Below are positions 1 through 5,470 of a DNA stretch of 5,756 bases, piece by piece. The notes under the pieces were generated by a model, which did no database searches, was not told the origin of the DNA, and saw only the letters and a list, made by a program, of their open reading frames with translations. The translations under genes were made by a program, and so were the position numbers. This DNA is from JBIOWF01 sp044868295 (lineage in GTDB: Bacteria; Actinomycetota; Actinomycetes; Streptosporangiales; Streptosporangiaceae), in the NCBI GenBank assembly GCA_044868295.1, contig JBIOWF010000083.1:1-5756 (forward strand). The letters are read 5' to 3'. The stretch's first letter is position 1, and the number at the start of each line of letters is the position of its first letter.

Positions 1-2
1 CC

Positions 3-479
3 GTGATGGTCGCCCTGATGGCCCGTGATCGCTTCGTGCTTCCAGTCCCCGGGATCGGCTCATCGCCGAAACCGGAGGATCCTCAGTTGGTCCGCCTTCC
101 AGTCTGGCTGGCGGTTTCGACGAGCCAATGGCGTCCCTACACCGCGAGTGCGACGGCGGGCGGGATCACCGCGACGGCGACCGCGAGACCCACCACGGTG
201 ACCTGGCGGATGGGTGATGGCGGCACCGTGATCTGCAGAGGCCCGGGCACCCACTACCGGGACGGCAAGGACGATCCGCGAAAGCCCTCCCCGACCTGTG
301 GGCACACGTACCTCGAATCGAGCGCGACAGCGCCGAACGCCACGTATCGGGTGACGGCGACGATCACGTGGGGCATCACGTGGACCGCCGGGGGACAGAG
401 CGGCGCGCTCCCACCATTGACCACCACGGCGAGCACGGGCTTCCGTGTCGCCGAAAGCCAAGCGATCGTCACGGCATAA
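3..479 (+). CDS. PKD-like exported protein heading the tad operon (5' end cut off)
   Basis: This is the C-terminal part of a protein of unknown function; the true start lies before the window, because the frame is open to the edge and no signal peptide is visible. The visible part has a short segment containing QLVRLPVWL (residues 29-36 counted from the first GTG), then a beta-rich domain rich in Thr, Ala and Val. That domain carries VTWRMGDGG (about 66-74), ICRGPGT (77-83), a second cysteine in PTCGHTY (97-103) and a WGITW segment (123-127), and the protein ends in RVAESQAIV. The W-x-GDG, C-GPGT, C-GH-Y order is what I recall from actinobacterial proteins encoded next to tad genes, often described as PKD-like. 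Cys78 and Cys99 could form a disulfide, which would fit an exported domain. The stop lies 14 bases before the next gene, which suggests the same operon. The role is not known; wall or surface attachment is only a guess. Confidence 0.7.
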   Translation: MMVALMARDRFVLPVPGIGSSPKPEDPQLVRLPVWLAVSTSQWRPYTASATAGGITATATARPTTVTWRMGDGGTVICRGPGTHYRDGKDDPRKPSPTCGHTYLESSATAPNATYRVTATITWGITWTAGGQSGALPPLTTTASTGFRVAESQAIVTA

Positions 480-481
480 GC

Positions 482-487
482 AGGGGG
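482..487 (+). promoter_or_regulatory. Ribosome binding site that decides the TTG start of the SAF gene
   Basis: AGGGGG lies in the short gap after the first gene, with 6 bases between it and TTG at 494. No ATG or GTG in that frame has a comparable site, so this purine block is the main reason for choosing the TTG start. Confidence 0.55.
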
Positions 488-493
488 AAGAGG

Positions 494-1156
494 TTGGTAG
501 CGATCGGGGTCAGTCCGGCGCGCCCGAAAACCGGTGCGCCGAAGAAGCGGCGCAGCGCCGGCCGAGTGCTTCTCGGCGGCCTCGTCGTGATGGCGTGCGC
601 ATTCGCGTCGGCTGCGGTTACCTTACGCAGCGAGATGTCGGGCACCGCGCTGGCCGTTCAGAGCGACCTTCCCGCCGGTCACACGCTCACGAAAAACGAC
701 CTGCGCGTGGTCAAGGCGGCAGTCGGGCCGGGCGTCGACTTTGTGCCCGCAGACCGCGACGTGACGGTGATCGGAAAGCAGCTCACGGTTCCCTTGGTCG
801 CCGGTGCGGTGCTCGTCACGGAGAACGTCGGCGCACCGGCGTACCCGCAGCAGGGCCAGGCGATCATCGGTGTGGCGGTCAAGCCGGGGCAGTACCCGCC
901 GGATCTCGCGCCGGGCGATCGCATCGCCGTGTCATCGGTCCCGAGTGACGTCGCTGCCGCAGACATCGGTACTACCGGTACGGCCACCAAGCCGACAACC
1001 GTGGTCGCCGTCGTGACCAAGGTCGACCGGCCGGAACAGCCACAGAACCCGGCCGTGGTGACGTTGTTGCTCCCGAAGAGCGACGCCCAGGACATGGCTG
1101 CACCGGTCGCGCAAGGGCTGGTCACGCTCATGCAGATCTCGCCGGAGGAGCCATGA
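494..1156 (+). CDS. SAF-domain protein, CpaB/RcpC-like Tad assembly factor
   Basis: The 220-residue protein has a basic N-terminus (PKTGAPKKRRS, about 11-21), one membrane segment (about 25-44) and an extracytoplasmic SAF domain (about 51-112). The SAF domain shows the usual pattern of LPAGHTLTKNDL followed by VPLVAGAVLVTENV. A second part follows with GQAIIGVAVKPGQYPPDLAPGDRIAV, typical of CpaB/RcpC-like proteins. In Gram-negative bacteria this family helps the Tad secretin. Actinomycetes have no outer membrane, so the partner here is unknown. I chose TTG at 494 because it has an AGGGGG site 6 bases upstream, follows the previous stop by 14 bases, and keeps the basic stretch before the membrane segment. 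An in-frame ATG at 368 would run deep into the preceding gene, and GTG at 566 would remove the basic stretch. The stop overlaps the next start as ATGA. The family call is firm; the start is moderately sure. Confidence 0.85.
   Translation: MVAIGVSPARPKTGAPKKRRSAGRVLLGGLVVMACAFASAAVTLRSEMSGTALAVQSDLPAGHTLTKNDLRVVKAAVGPGVDFVPADRDVTVIGKQLTVPLVAGAVLVTENVGAPAYPQQGQAIIGVAVKPGQYPPDLAPGDRIAVSSVPSDVAAADIGTTGTATKPTTVVAVVTKVDRPEQPQNPAVVTLLLPKSDAQDMAAPVAQGLVTLMQISPEEP
1153..1156 (+). other. ATGA start/stop overlap, SAF gene to TadZ-like gene
   Basis: The four bases hold both the ATG of the downstream gene and the TGA of the upstream one. The same arrangement recurs at 1860-1863 and 5467-5470, and as GTGA at 3146-3149. 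It indicates translational coupling along one transcript. Confidence 0.85.
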
Positions 1157-1863
1157 CCGTGATCGGTGTCGCCTCGGTGACCGGCTCACCGGGGGTGACC
1201 ACATTCGCGCTGGCTCTGGCGGCCACCTGGCCCGACGCCTTCCAGGTCATCCTCGCTGAGCTGGATGCCTCTGGCGGAGACCTCGCTGGGCACTTCCGGC
1301 TCGAACCCGACCCGGGGATCGCGTCCCTCGCGACCGAGATTCGACGGGAACGCGAACCCGAGGTGCTTTACCGGCACTCCCAGCTCCTGCCCAAGGGACT
1401 GACAGTGATCGCGGCGCCCCCGCGTCCGGCCCAGGCGCACGCCGCGCTCACGGCGCTCGCGTCCGCCCTTCCTGAGGTATTCAAGAAACTGCGGCCGGAC
1501 GTGGTCGTCATCGCCGACCTCGGACGGCTCACCGGGCCATCGCGCGAGCTCGCCGCAGTGACGGACAGGCTCCTGGTCCTCGCCCGTCCCAGGCTGGCTG
1601 ACCTAGCCCATCTCGAAGGGCTGGCGGATGCCTTGCCGCAGGCCGAACTCGTTCTCACGGGACGCGGTCCGTACCCGCTTAGAGAGGTGACCGACGCGCT
1701 CGGGCTTAACGTGCGCGCCCACATCGGCCACGACCCGGCGGCGCAGGCGTTCCTGGAGGGACGGCGGCGCCGCACCCGCCTCGTCAGAGCGGCTCGCCAG
1801 GTCTCCAGATCCCTGGCCGCCGCCTGTCTGCCGGATGCCGCCGTACTGGAGGGGGCGGGATGA
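1153..1863 (+). CDS. CpaE/TadZ-like MinD/ParA-family protein with degenerate P-loop
   Basis: The 236-residue protein has the fold signature of the MinD/ParA/SRP class: a first strand VIGVASV, a P-loop-like GSPGVTT (11-17), an acidic second strand ILAELDASGGDL (33-44), and a third strand VVVIADLG (117-124) holding the Walker-B-like Asp122. The usual deviant Walker A is KGGxGKTT. Here both lysines are gone: Thr10 replaces the signature lysine and Val15 the catalytic one. Normal hydrolysis is therefore doubtful, although nucleotide binding may remain. TadZ/CpaE proteins localise Tad machines at the cell pole, and related proteins encoded just before tadA in actinomycetes are often described as MinD-like. 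The gene starts at ATG 1153 behind GGAGGAG (1144-1150). It overlaps its neighbours by ATGA at both ends, placing it firmly in the operon. It has no response-regulator-like receiver domain, unlike longer CpaE proteins. The localising role is inferred. Confidence 0.85.
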   Translation: MTVIGVASVTGSPGVTTFALALAATWPDAFQVILAELDASGGDLAGHFRLEPDPGIASLATEIRREREPEVLYRHSQLLPKGLTVIAAPPRPAQAHAALTALASALPEVFKKLRPDVVVIADLGRLTGPSRELAAVTDRLLVLARPRLADLAHLEGLADALPQAELVLTGRGPYPLREVTDALGLNVRAHIGHDPAAQAFLEGRRRRTRLVRAARQVSRSLAAACLPDAAVLEGAG

Positions 1864-3149
1864 AGGACCTAATCAGGCAGATTCGCACCGAGGTGGCCGA
1901 CAGGCTTGCCATCCGCAGCCGGGCGGACGAGGAGAGCAGCAACCCGCCGATGACCCCGCAGGAACGCAGGAGGTACGGTCAGACGCTGATCGTCGAGGCC
2001 CTGGACGCACACGTTCGAAAGGCGATCGACACCGGCAGAACCCCCCTCGATCCCGCCACAGAGGCACAGATCGCCAAAGCGGTCGACAACGCGCTGTTCG
2101 GTCTCGGCGGGTTCCAGCCACTGCTGGACGACCCCGAGATCGAGAACATCAACGCGAATGCCTTCGACGACGTGCACGTCCGCTACGCCGACGGCACGGA
2201 GAAGGAGGTCGGCCCGGTCGCCGACTCCGACGAGGACATGGCCGAGCTGATCCGTACGGCCGCAGCCTTGCTCGGCGTCGGCGAACGCCGTTTCGACCCG
2301 GGTTCGCCTACCCTCGCCATGGAGCTGCCCGACGGCTCCCGCCTGGTCGCGACGATGGCCGTCTCCCGGCACCCGGCCGTGTCGATCCGGCGCCACCGCT
2401 ACCCCACGGCGACCTTGGCCGAGTTGCGCAGGACCGGCACGTTCGACAGGCCTATGGAAGGGTTCCTGGCGTCGATCGTCCGCGCCCGAAAGAACATCGT
2501 CATCGTCGGAGCCACCGGTGGCGGCAAGACCACACTGCTCCGTGCGATGACCTCGGTGCTGCCACGCGAGGAGCGGCTCGTCACCATCGAGGAGCATTTC
2601 GAGCTCGGACTGGACCGCGACGACGAGTCCCACGGCAACGTGCTCGCCCTCCAGGCGCGCACGGCCAACATCGAGGGCGAAGGTGAGATCACCCTCTCCG
2701 ACCTGGTGCGGGTCGCGCTGGGCATGTCACCCAGCCGGGTCATCGTGGGAGAGGTTAAGGGCGACGAGTGCATCCCCATGCTCAACGCGATGACCCAGGG
2801 CAACGACGGCTCGCTGTGCACCTTGCATGCGAGTTCGAGCCAGGGCGCGTTCTCCCGGCTGGCCTCGTTCGCCGCGCAGGCTCCCGAGCGCCTGTCGGCG
2901 GAGGCCGCCGCCATGCTGATCTCCGAGGCCGTCCACTTCGTCGTCCACCTGGCCGTCACCAGGGACGGCGCGCGCGTGATCTCCAGCATCCGCGAGGTCG
3001 TCGGCTGCGACGGCATCAACGTGATCTCCAATGAGATCTACTCGCCCGGGCCCGACCGCCATGCCGTACGGAACCATCCGCTGCGCACCGAGACGCTCGA
3101 CGACCTCGAAGCCGCGGGCCTGGACGTCGAAGGGTGGCTGTCATCGTGA
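1860..3149 (+). CDS. tadA: TadA/CpaF secretion ATPase of the Tad pilus
   Basis: This 429-residue protein is the motor ATPase of Tad/Flp pilus assembly, of the type II/IV secretion (GspE/VirB11/CpaF) superfamily. It forms a cytoplasmic ring that powers pilin extrusion through TadB/TadC. The N-terminal region (about 40-170) carries GLGGFQPLLDDPEIENINAN, the usual CpaF start of the conserved part, and LAMELPDGSRLVA. The Walker A motif GATGGGKT lies at 217-224 with Lys223. The Asp-box region is RLVTIEEHFELGL (239-251). The Walker B region is SRVIVGEVKG (292-301) with Glu298, and the His box TLHASS (321-326) includes His323. All key catalytic residues are present and the length is normal. The wording of the Asp box and of GDECIPMLNAMTQGNDGS differs from proteobacterial CpaF; from memory this is an actinobacterial subtype. 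ATG at 1860 follows GGAGGGGG (1848-1855) and overlaps the preceding stop as ATGA. The stop overlaps the likely tadB start as GTGA. Confidence 0.96.
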   Translation: MKDLIRQIRTEVADRLAIRSRADEESSNPPMTPQERRRYGQTLIVEALDAHVRKAIDTGRTPLDPATEAQIAKAVDNALFGLGGFQPLLDDPEIENINANAFDDVHVRYADGTEKEVGPVADSDEDMAELIRTAAALLGVGERRFDPGSPTLAMELPDGSRLVATMAVSRHPAVSIRRHRYPTATLAELRRTGTFDRPMEGFLASIVRARKNIVIVGATGGGKTTLLRAMTSVLPREERLVTIEEHFELGLDRDDESHGNVLALQARTANIEGEGEITLSDLVRVALGMSPSRVIVGEVKGDECIPMLNAMTQGNDGSLCTLHASSSQGAFSRLASFAAQAPERLSAEAAAMLISEAVHFVVHLAVTRDGARVISSIREVVGCDGINVISNEIYSPGPDRHAVRNHPLRTETLDDLEAAGLDVEGWLSS

Positions 3150-3985
3150 TCGGCGAGATGGCGCTGCTGTCCGCGCTGGCCGGTGCGGGGGCCGGACTCG
3201 GGATCATTCTGATCGCCTCCGGCCTGAAACGCCGCGTAGTCGAGGAGACGCCCAGGCATCGGCTCGATCCCAGGCTCCTTGTCCGAATCGCCGCCTGCAC
3301 AGGCGTCGCCGTACTGGTCGGCGCACTCACGCGCTGGCCGGTCGGCGCGGTCCTGGCCGGGCTCGCGGCGTGGTTCCTTCCTGCGGTGCTCGGTCCTGAC
3401 CGTGAGCACGCTCGCAGGGTAGAGAAGATCGAGGCGGTGGCGACCTGGGCGGAGATGCTCAGAGACACCCTCGCCGCGTCGGCCGGCCTGCACCAGGCGG
3501 TCATCGCCACGGCAACGATCGTGCCCGAGCCGATACGGCCCGAGATCGCGGAGCTCGCCGCCCGCGTCGACCAAGGCGAACGGCTTCCGCAGGCGCTCAA
3601 GCTGCTCGCCGAGGATCTCGCCGACCCGACCGGTGACCTGGTGTGCGCCTCTCTGATTTTGGCCTCCAAGCGGCAGGCGGGGCAGCTCGGCGACCTGCTC
3701 GGCCGCCTGGCGGAGGCGGCCCGTGCGCACGCCGTCATGCGACTTCGGGTCGCCGCAGCGCGCGCCCAGACGCGATCGTCGGTACGGACGGTCGTCGCGG
3801 TCACGGTGTTCATGGCGGGTGGGCTGATCGTGCTCAACCGCGAGTTTCTTGCTCCGTACAACACGGTCACCGGTCAGCTGGTCCTGCTCACGGTCGGGCT
3901 GATGTTCGCCGGATCGTTCCTCCTCATCCACCGGCTCAGCCTGGTCGGTGAGCCGCCGCGCATCCTGACGAACCTGGAGGACTGA
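3146..3985 (+). CDS. tadB: TadB, inner-membrane platform protein (T2SSF domain)
   Basis: TadB pairs with TadC as the membrane platform on which the TadA ATPase acts; it belongs to the type II secretion F (GspF/PilC) family. The 279-residue protein shows an N-terminal membrane segment (about 6-26), a pair of segments (about 44-62 and 65-83), and a cytoplasmic helical T2SSF part (about 93-205). Two C-terminal segments follow (about 211-230 and 243-262). The cytoplasmic part has the family pattern: WAEMLRDTLAASAGLHQAV, then PEIAELAARVDQGERLPQAL, then ILASKRQAGQLGDLLGRLAE. Three starts are possible. GTG 3146 makes a GTGA overlap with the tadA stop, like other junctions here, and has AGGGTGG (3131-3137) 8 bases upstream. 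GTG 3134 adds four residues, and ATG 3158 removes four. I prefer 3146. The stop abuts the tadC start (TGAATG). Confidence 0.93.
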   Translation: MIGEMALLSALAGAGAGLGIILIASGLKRRVVEETPRHRLDPRLLVRIAACTGVAVLVGALTRWPVGAVLAGLAAWFLPAVLGPDREHARRVEKIEAVATWAEMLRDTLAASAGLHQAVIATATIVPEPIRPEIAELAARVDQGERLPQALKLLAEDLADPTGDLVCASLILASKRQAGQLGDLLGRLAEAARAHAVMRLRVAAARAQTRSSVRTVVAVTVFMAGGLIVLNREFLAPYNTVTGQLVLLTVGLMFAGSFLLIHRLSLVGEPPRILTNLED

Positions 3986-4876
3986 ATGGCCGTTTCCCTG
4001 CTGCTCGGTGCCGGGATCGGCCTCGGGCTGGTGCTCGTCGTCTCCGGACTGTGGCCCGCCCGGCTCACCCTCGCCCAGGAGCTCCTGCGGCTCCGTCACG
4101 GGACGCCGATCAGAGAAGCTCGGGATCCAGAGGGGGGCTGGAGCGGACTGCTCGGCCGTCCGCTGGTCAGGCCGTTCAGCGCCCGGGGGCTGCCGAGCGC
4201 GGCCGTACGACGCGACCTCGCTGTCTGCGGCAAGACCGTGGAGCGCTATCTCGGCGAGAAGGCGGCGTGCGCGCTGGTCTTCGCCCTGCTCGGGCCGGCC
4301 GTTTGCGCGGTCGTCGCTCTGGCCGAGGTCGCCGTGCCCTGGCAGGTTCCCGCCTGGAGCATGGCGCTGCTGGGCATCGTCGGTTTCCTCTTCCCCGATC
4401 TGGCGGTGAAGTCCCAGGCGATGGAGCGCCGGACCGAGTTCCGTCACACGCTATCGGCGTTCCTGGACCTGGTCGTCGTCTCTCTCGCCGGGGGCCGCGG
4501 TGTCGACGGCGCGCTCGCGGACGCGTCCCAGGGCGGCAGCGGATGGGCGTTCGTCCGGCTCCGCTCCACGCTGGTGGCCGCGACGGCTGCCCGCCGTACG
4601 CCCTGGTCGGCTCTTGGGCAGATGGGGGAGGAGTACGGCATCCGCGAGCTGTCCGAGCTGGCCGCCTCCGTCGCGCTCGCCGGAACCGAGGGGGCACGGG
4701 TGCGGGCGTCACTGGTGGCCAAGGCCACGTCGCTGCGGGCGCACCAGCTGGCCGAGATCGAGGCGACCGCCCAGGCTGCCACCGAGCGGATGAGCGTCGC
4801 CACGGTCGGCCTGTTTGTCGGCTTTCTGCTCTTTACGGGCTACCCGGCCATGGTCGCCGTCCTGACCGGCTTCTGA
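3986..4876 (+). CDS. tadC: TadC, inner-membrane platform protein (T2SSF domain)
   Basis: The 296-residue protein is the second platform component of the Tad machine and forms the membrane base for pilus extrusion with TadB. Its membrane segments lie at about 4-22, 93-113, 120-138 and 270-293. The T2SSF region (about 150-265) shows EFRHTLSAFLDLVVVSLAGG, then VDGALADASQ, then ELSELAASVALAGTEGARVRASLVAKATSLRAHQLAEIEATAQAATERMS, the usual TadC series before the last hydrophobic segment and the GYPAMVAVLTGF end. Two cysteines (81 and 95) lie near the second membrane segment. ATG 3986 directly follows the tadB stop and has GGAGG (3976-3980) 5 bases upstream, so the start is secure. The next gene begins 22 bases downstream. 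Confidence 0.94.
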   Translation: MAVSLLLGAGIGLGLVLVVSGLWPARLTLAQELLRLRHGTPIREARDPEGGWSGLLGRPLVRPFSARGLPSAAVRRDLAVCGKTVERYLGEKAACALVFALLGPAVCAVVALAEVAVPWQVPAWSMALLGIVGFLFPDLAVKSQAMERRTEFRHTLSAFLDLVVVSLAGGRGVDGALADASQGGSGWAFVRLRSTLVAATAARRTPWSALGQMGEEYGIRELSELAASVALAGTEGARVRASLVAKATSLRAHQLAEIEATAQAATERMSVATVGLFVGFLLFTGYPAMVAVLTGF

Positions 4877-4886
4877 CCTGACCTAC

Positions 4887-4894
4887 AAGGAGGT
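4887..4894 (+). promoter_or_regulatory. Perfect Shine-Dalgarno site before the pilin gene
   Basis: AAGGAGGT is fully complementary to the 3' end of bacterial 16S rRNA and sits 4 bases before GTG 4899. It is the strongest ribosome binding site in the window and lies in the only real gap after tadA. This is expected if the pilin is needed in far larger amounts than the machine parts. Confidence 0.8.
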
Positions 4895-4898
4895 AACC

Positions 4899-5102
4899 GT
4901 GTTCCGCCTGCTGGTCCTGTTCGAGTTCTACAAGGAGAGGCTGAGTCAGTGCCGAGCCGTCGCTCGAGAGCATCCGGACAAGGGCAGCTTCACCACCGAG
5001 ACGGTGATCGTCATCGCCGTCCTCGTGGCGATCGCGATCGCGGTCGGAGCGGTCCTTATGACCAAGGTGATGGCGAAGGTCAACCAACTCGACCTTGGGT
5101 AG
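4899..5102 (+). CDS. Flp-like type IVb prepilin (small pilin candidate)
   Basis: This 67-residue protein has a 29-residue, partly basic leader ending at Gly29 and then S-F-T-T-E-T. One hydrophobic helix follows (about 36-55, rich in Val, Ala and Ile), with a short tail KVMAKVNQLDLG. The G-xxxx-E pattern (Gly29, Glu34) is the type IV prepilin cleavage signature. TadV-type peptidases cut after the Gly, and Glu at +5 guides assembly. Cleavage would leave a 38-residue subunit. Classical Flp pilins have Glu-Tyr; here Thr35 follows the Glu. Position after tadC, small size and a strong ribosome binding site support the pilin role, but homologs are often left as hypothetical. G or C dominates the third codon positions, so this frame is really coding. 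The leader LLVLFEFY is unusually hydrophobic and aromatic for a pilin leader. It could instead be a non-polymerising small pseudopilin. Confidence 0.82.
   Translation: MFRLLVLFEFYKERLSQCRAVAREHPDKGSFTTETVIVIAVLVAIAIAVGAVLMTKVMAKVNQLDLG
4932..4940 (+). promoter_or_regulatory. Shine-Dalgarno-like site inside the pilin gene, upstream of GTG 4949
   Basis: AAGGAGAGG lies 8 bases before GTG 4949, the only upstream start in the TadE-like frame. It may allow that gene to start inside the pilin gene. It also simply encodes Lys-Glu-Arg of the pilin leader, so it may be chance. Confidence 0.3.
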
Positions 5103-5470
5103 CCGATCGCGGGGCGGCGACCGCGCAGCTCGCGGTGACCTTCCCCTTCGTCATGGTTCTCATCCTGTTGGTCGTCCAGTTCGGTGTCTGGCAGCATGCC
5201 GGTCACGTGGCCGAGGTGATTGCGGCGGAGGCGCTGGCCGCCGCCCGAGTCCACGCGGGCACCGCCGGGGCTGGACAGGCGAAGGCGTCCTCGCTGCTGT
5301 CCCAGCTCGGACGCTCCGTGCTGCGCTCACCGGAAGTCTCGGTGTCCCGTACGGCTGACGCCGCCCGTGTCGAGATCAGCGGGGTCGCCCAGCCGGTCCT
5401 GCCGTTTCTGAAGCTCCCCGTCCACTCCGTTGCGTACGGCCAGACCGAACGATTCCGAGGTCATGGATGA
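5099..5470 (+). CDS. TadE-like pseudopilin, start codon uncertain
   Basis: The protein in this frame reads DRGAATAQLAVTFPF, then a strong membrane helix (codons about 5129-5191). An Ala-rich helix VAEVIAAEALAAARVHAG, a predicted beta-rich tail and a final LPFLKLPVHSVAYGQTERF follow. This matches TadE-like minor pilins encoded behind flp in actinomycete tad clusters. They have a G-xxxx-E-like N-terminus, though here the +5 residue is Gln. The start is a problem. The codon overlapping the upstream stop is GTA (5099-5101, in GTAG). The only ATG, GTG or TTG codons in frame are GTG 4949 and GTG 5135. GTG 4949 would overlap the pilin gene by 154 bases with a non-coding-looking Arg/Gly/Asp-rich extension. 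GTG 5135 would delete the conserved N-terminus. The boundary given is therefore the likely ancestral start, about 123 residues. The end is sure: the stop overlaps the next ATG as ATGA. Confidence 0.8.
   Translation, partial: VADRGAATAQLAVTFPFVMVLILLVVQFGVWQHAGHVAEVIAAEALAAARVHAGTAGAGQAKASSLLSQLGRSVLRSPEVSVSRTADAARVEISGVAQPVLPFLKLPVHSVAYGQTERFRGHG

Noticed and set aside
1835..2686. A 283-codon plus-strand frame inside tadA
   Set aside because: It is an Arg/Gly/Pro-rich shadow with no recognisable motif, while the overlapping frame has every TadA motif.
3038..4447. A 469-codon open frame on the minus strand opposite tadB and tadC
   Set aside because: Its translation is rich in Arg, Gly, Gln, Asp and His with no fold or membrane pattern. 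The plus strand has clear TadB/TadC proteins with correct codon bias, and long antisense frames are usual in very GC-rich DNA.
5027..5042. Palindromic repeat GCGATCGCGATCGC, resembling two overlapping cyanobacterial HIP1 sites
   Set aside because: It lies in the membrane helix of the pilin candidate and simply encodes an Ala-Ile-Ala-Ile run with preferred GC-rich codons. It occurs once and has no sign of being an operator.
5088..5106. Programmed -1 frameshift fusing the pilin to the TadE-like protein
   Set aside because: The shift direction would fit, but the codons before the stop (GAC CTT GGG TAG) form no slippery heptamer and I see no stimulating hairpin, so a lost or unusual start is simpler.
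5095..5358. TTG 5095 as the start of the TadE-like gene
   Set aside because: It overlaps the pilin stop attractively, but it is in a different frame from the TadE-like domain and would need a one-base indel near 5104. The best purine block, GAAGGT at 5075-5080, is 14 bases away.
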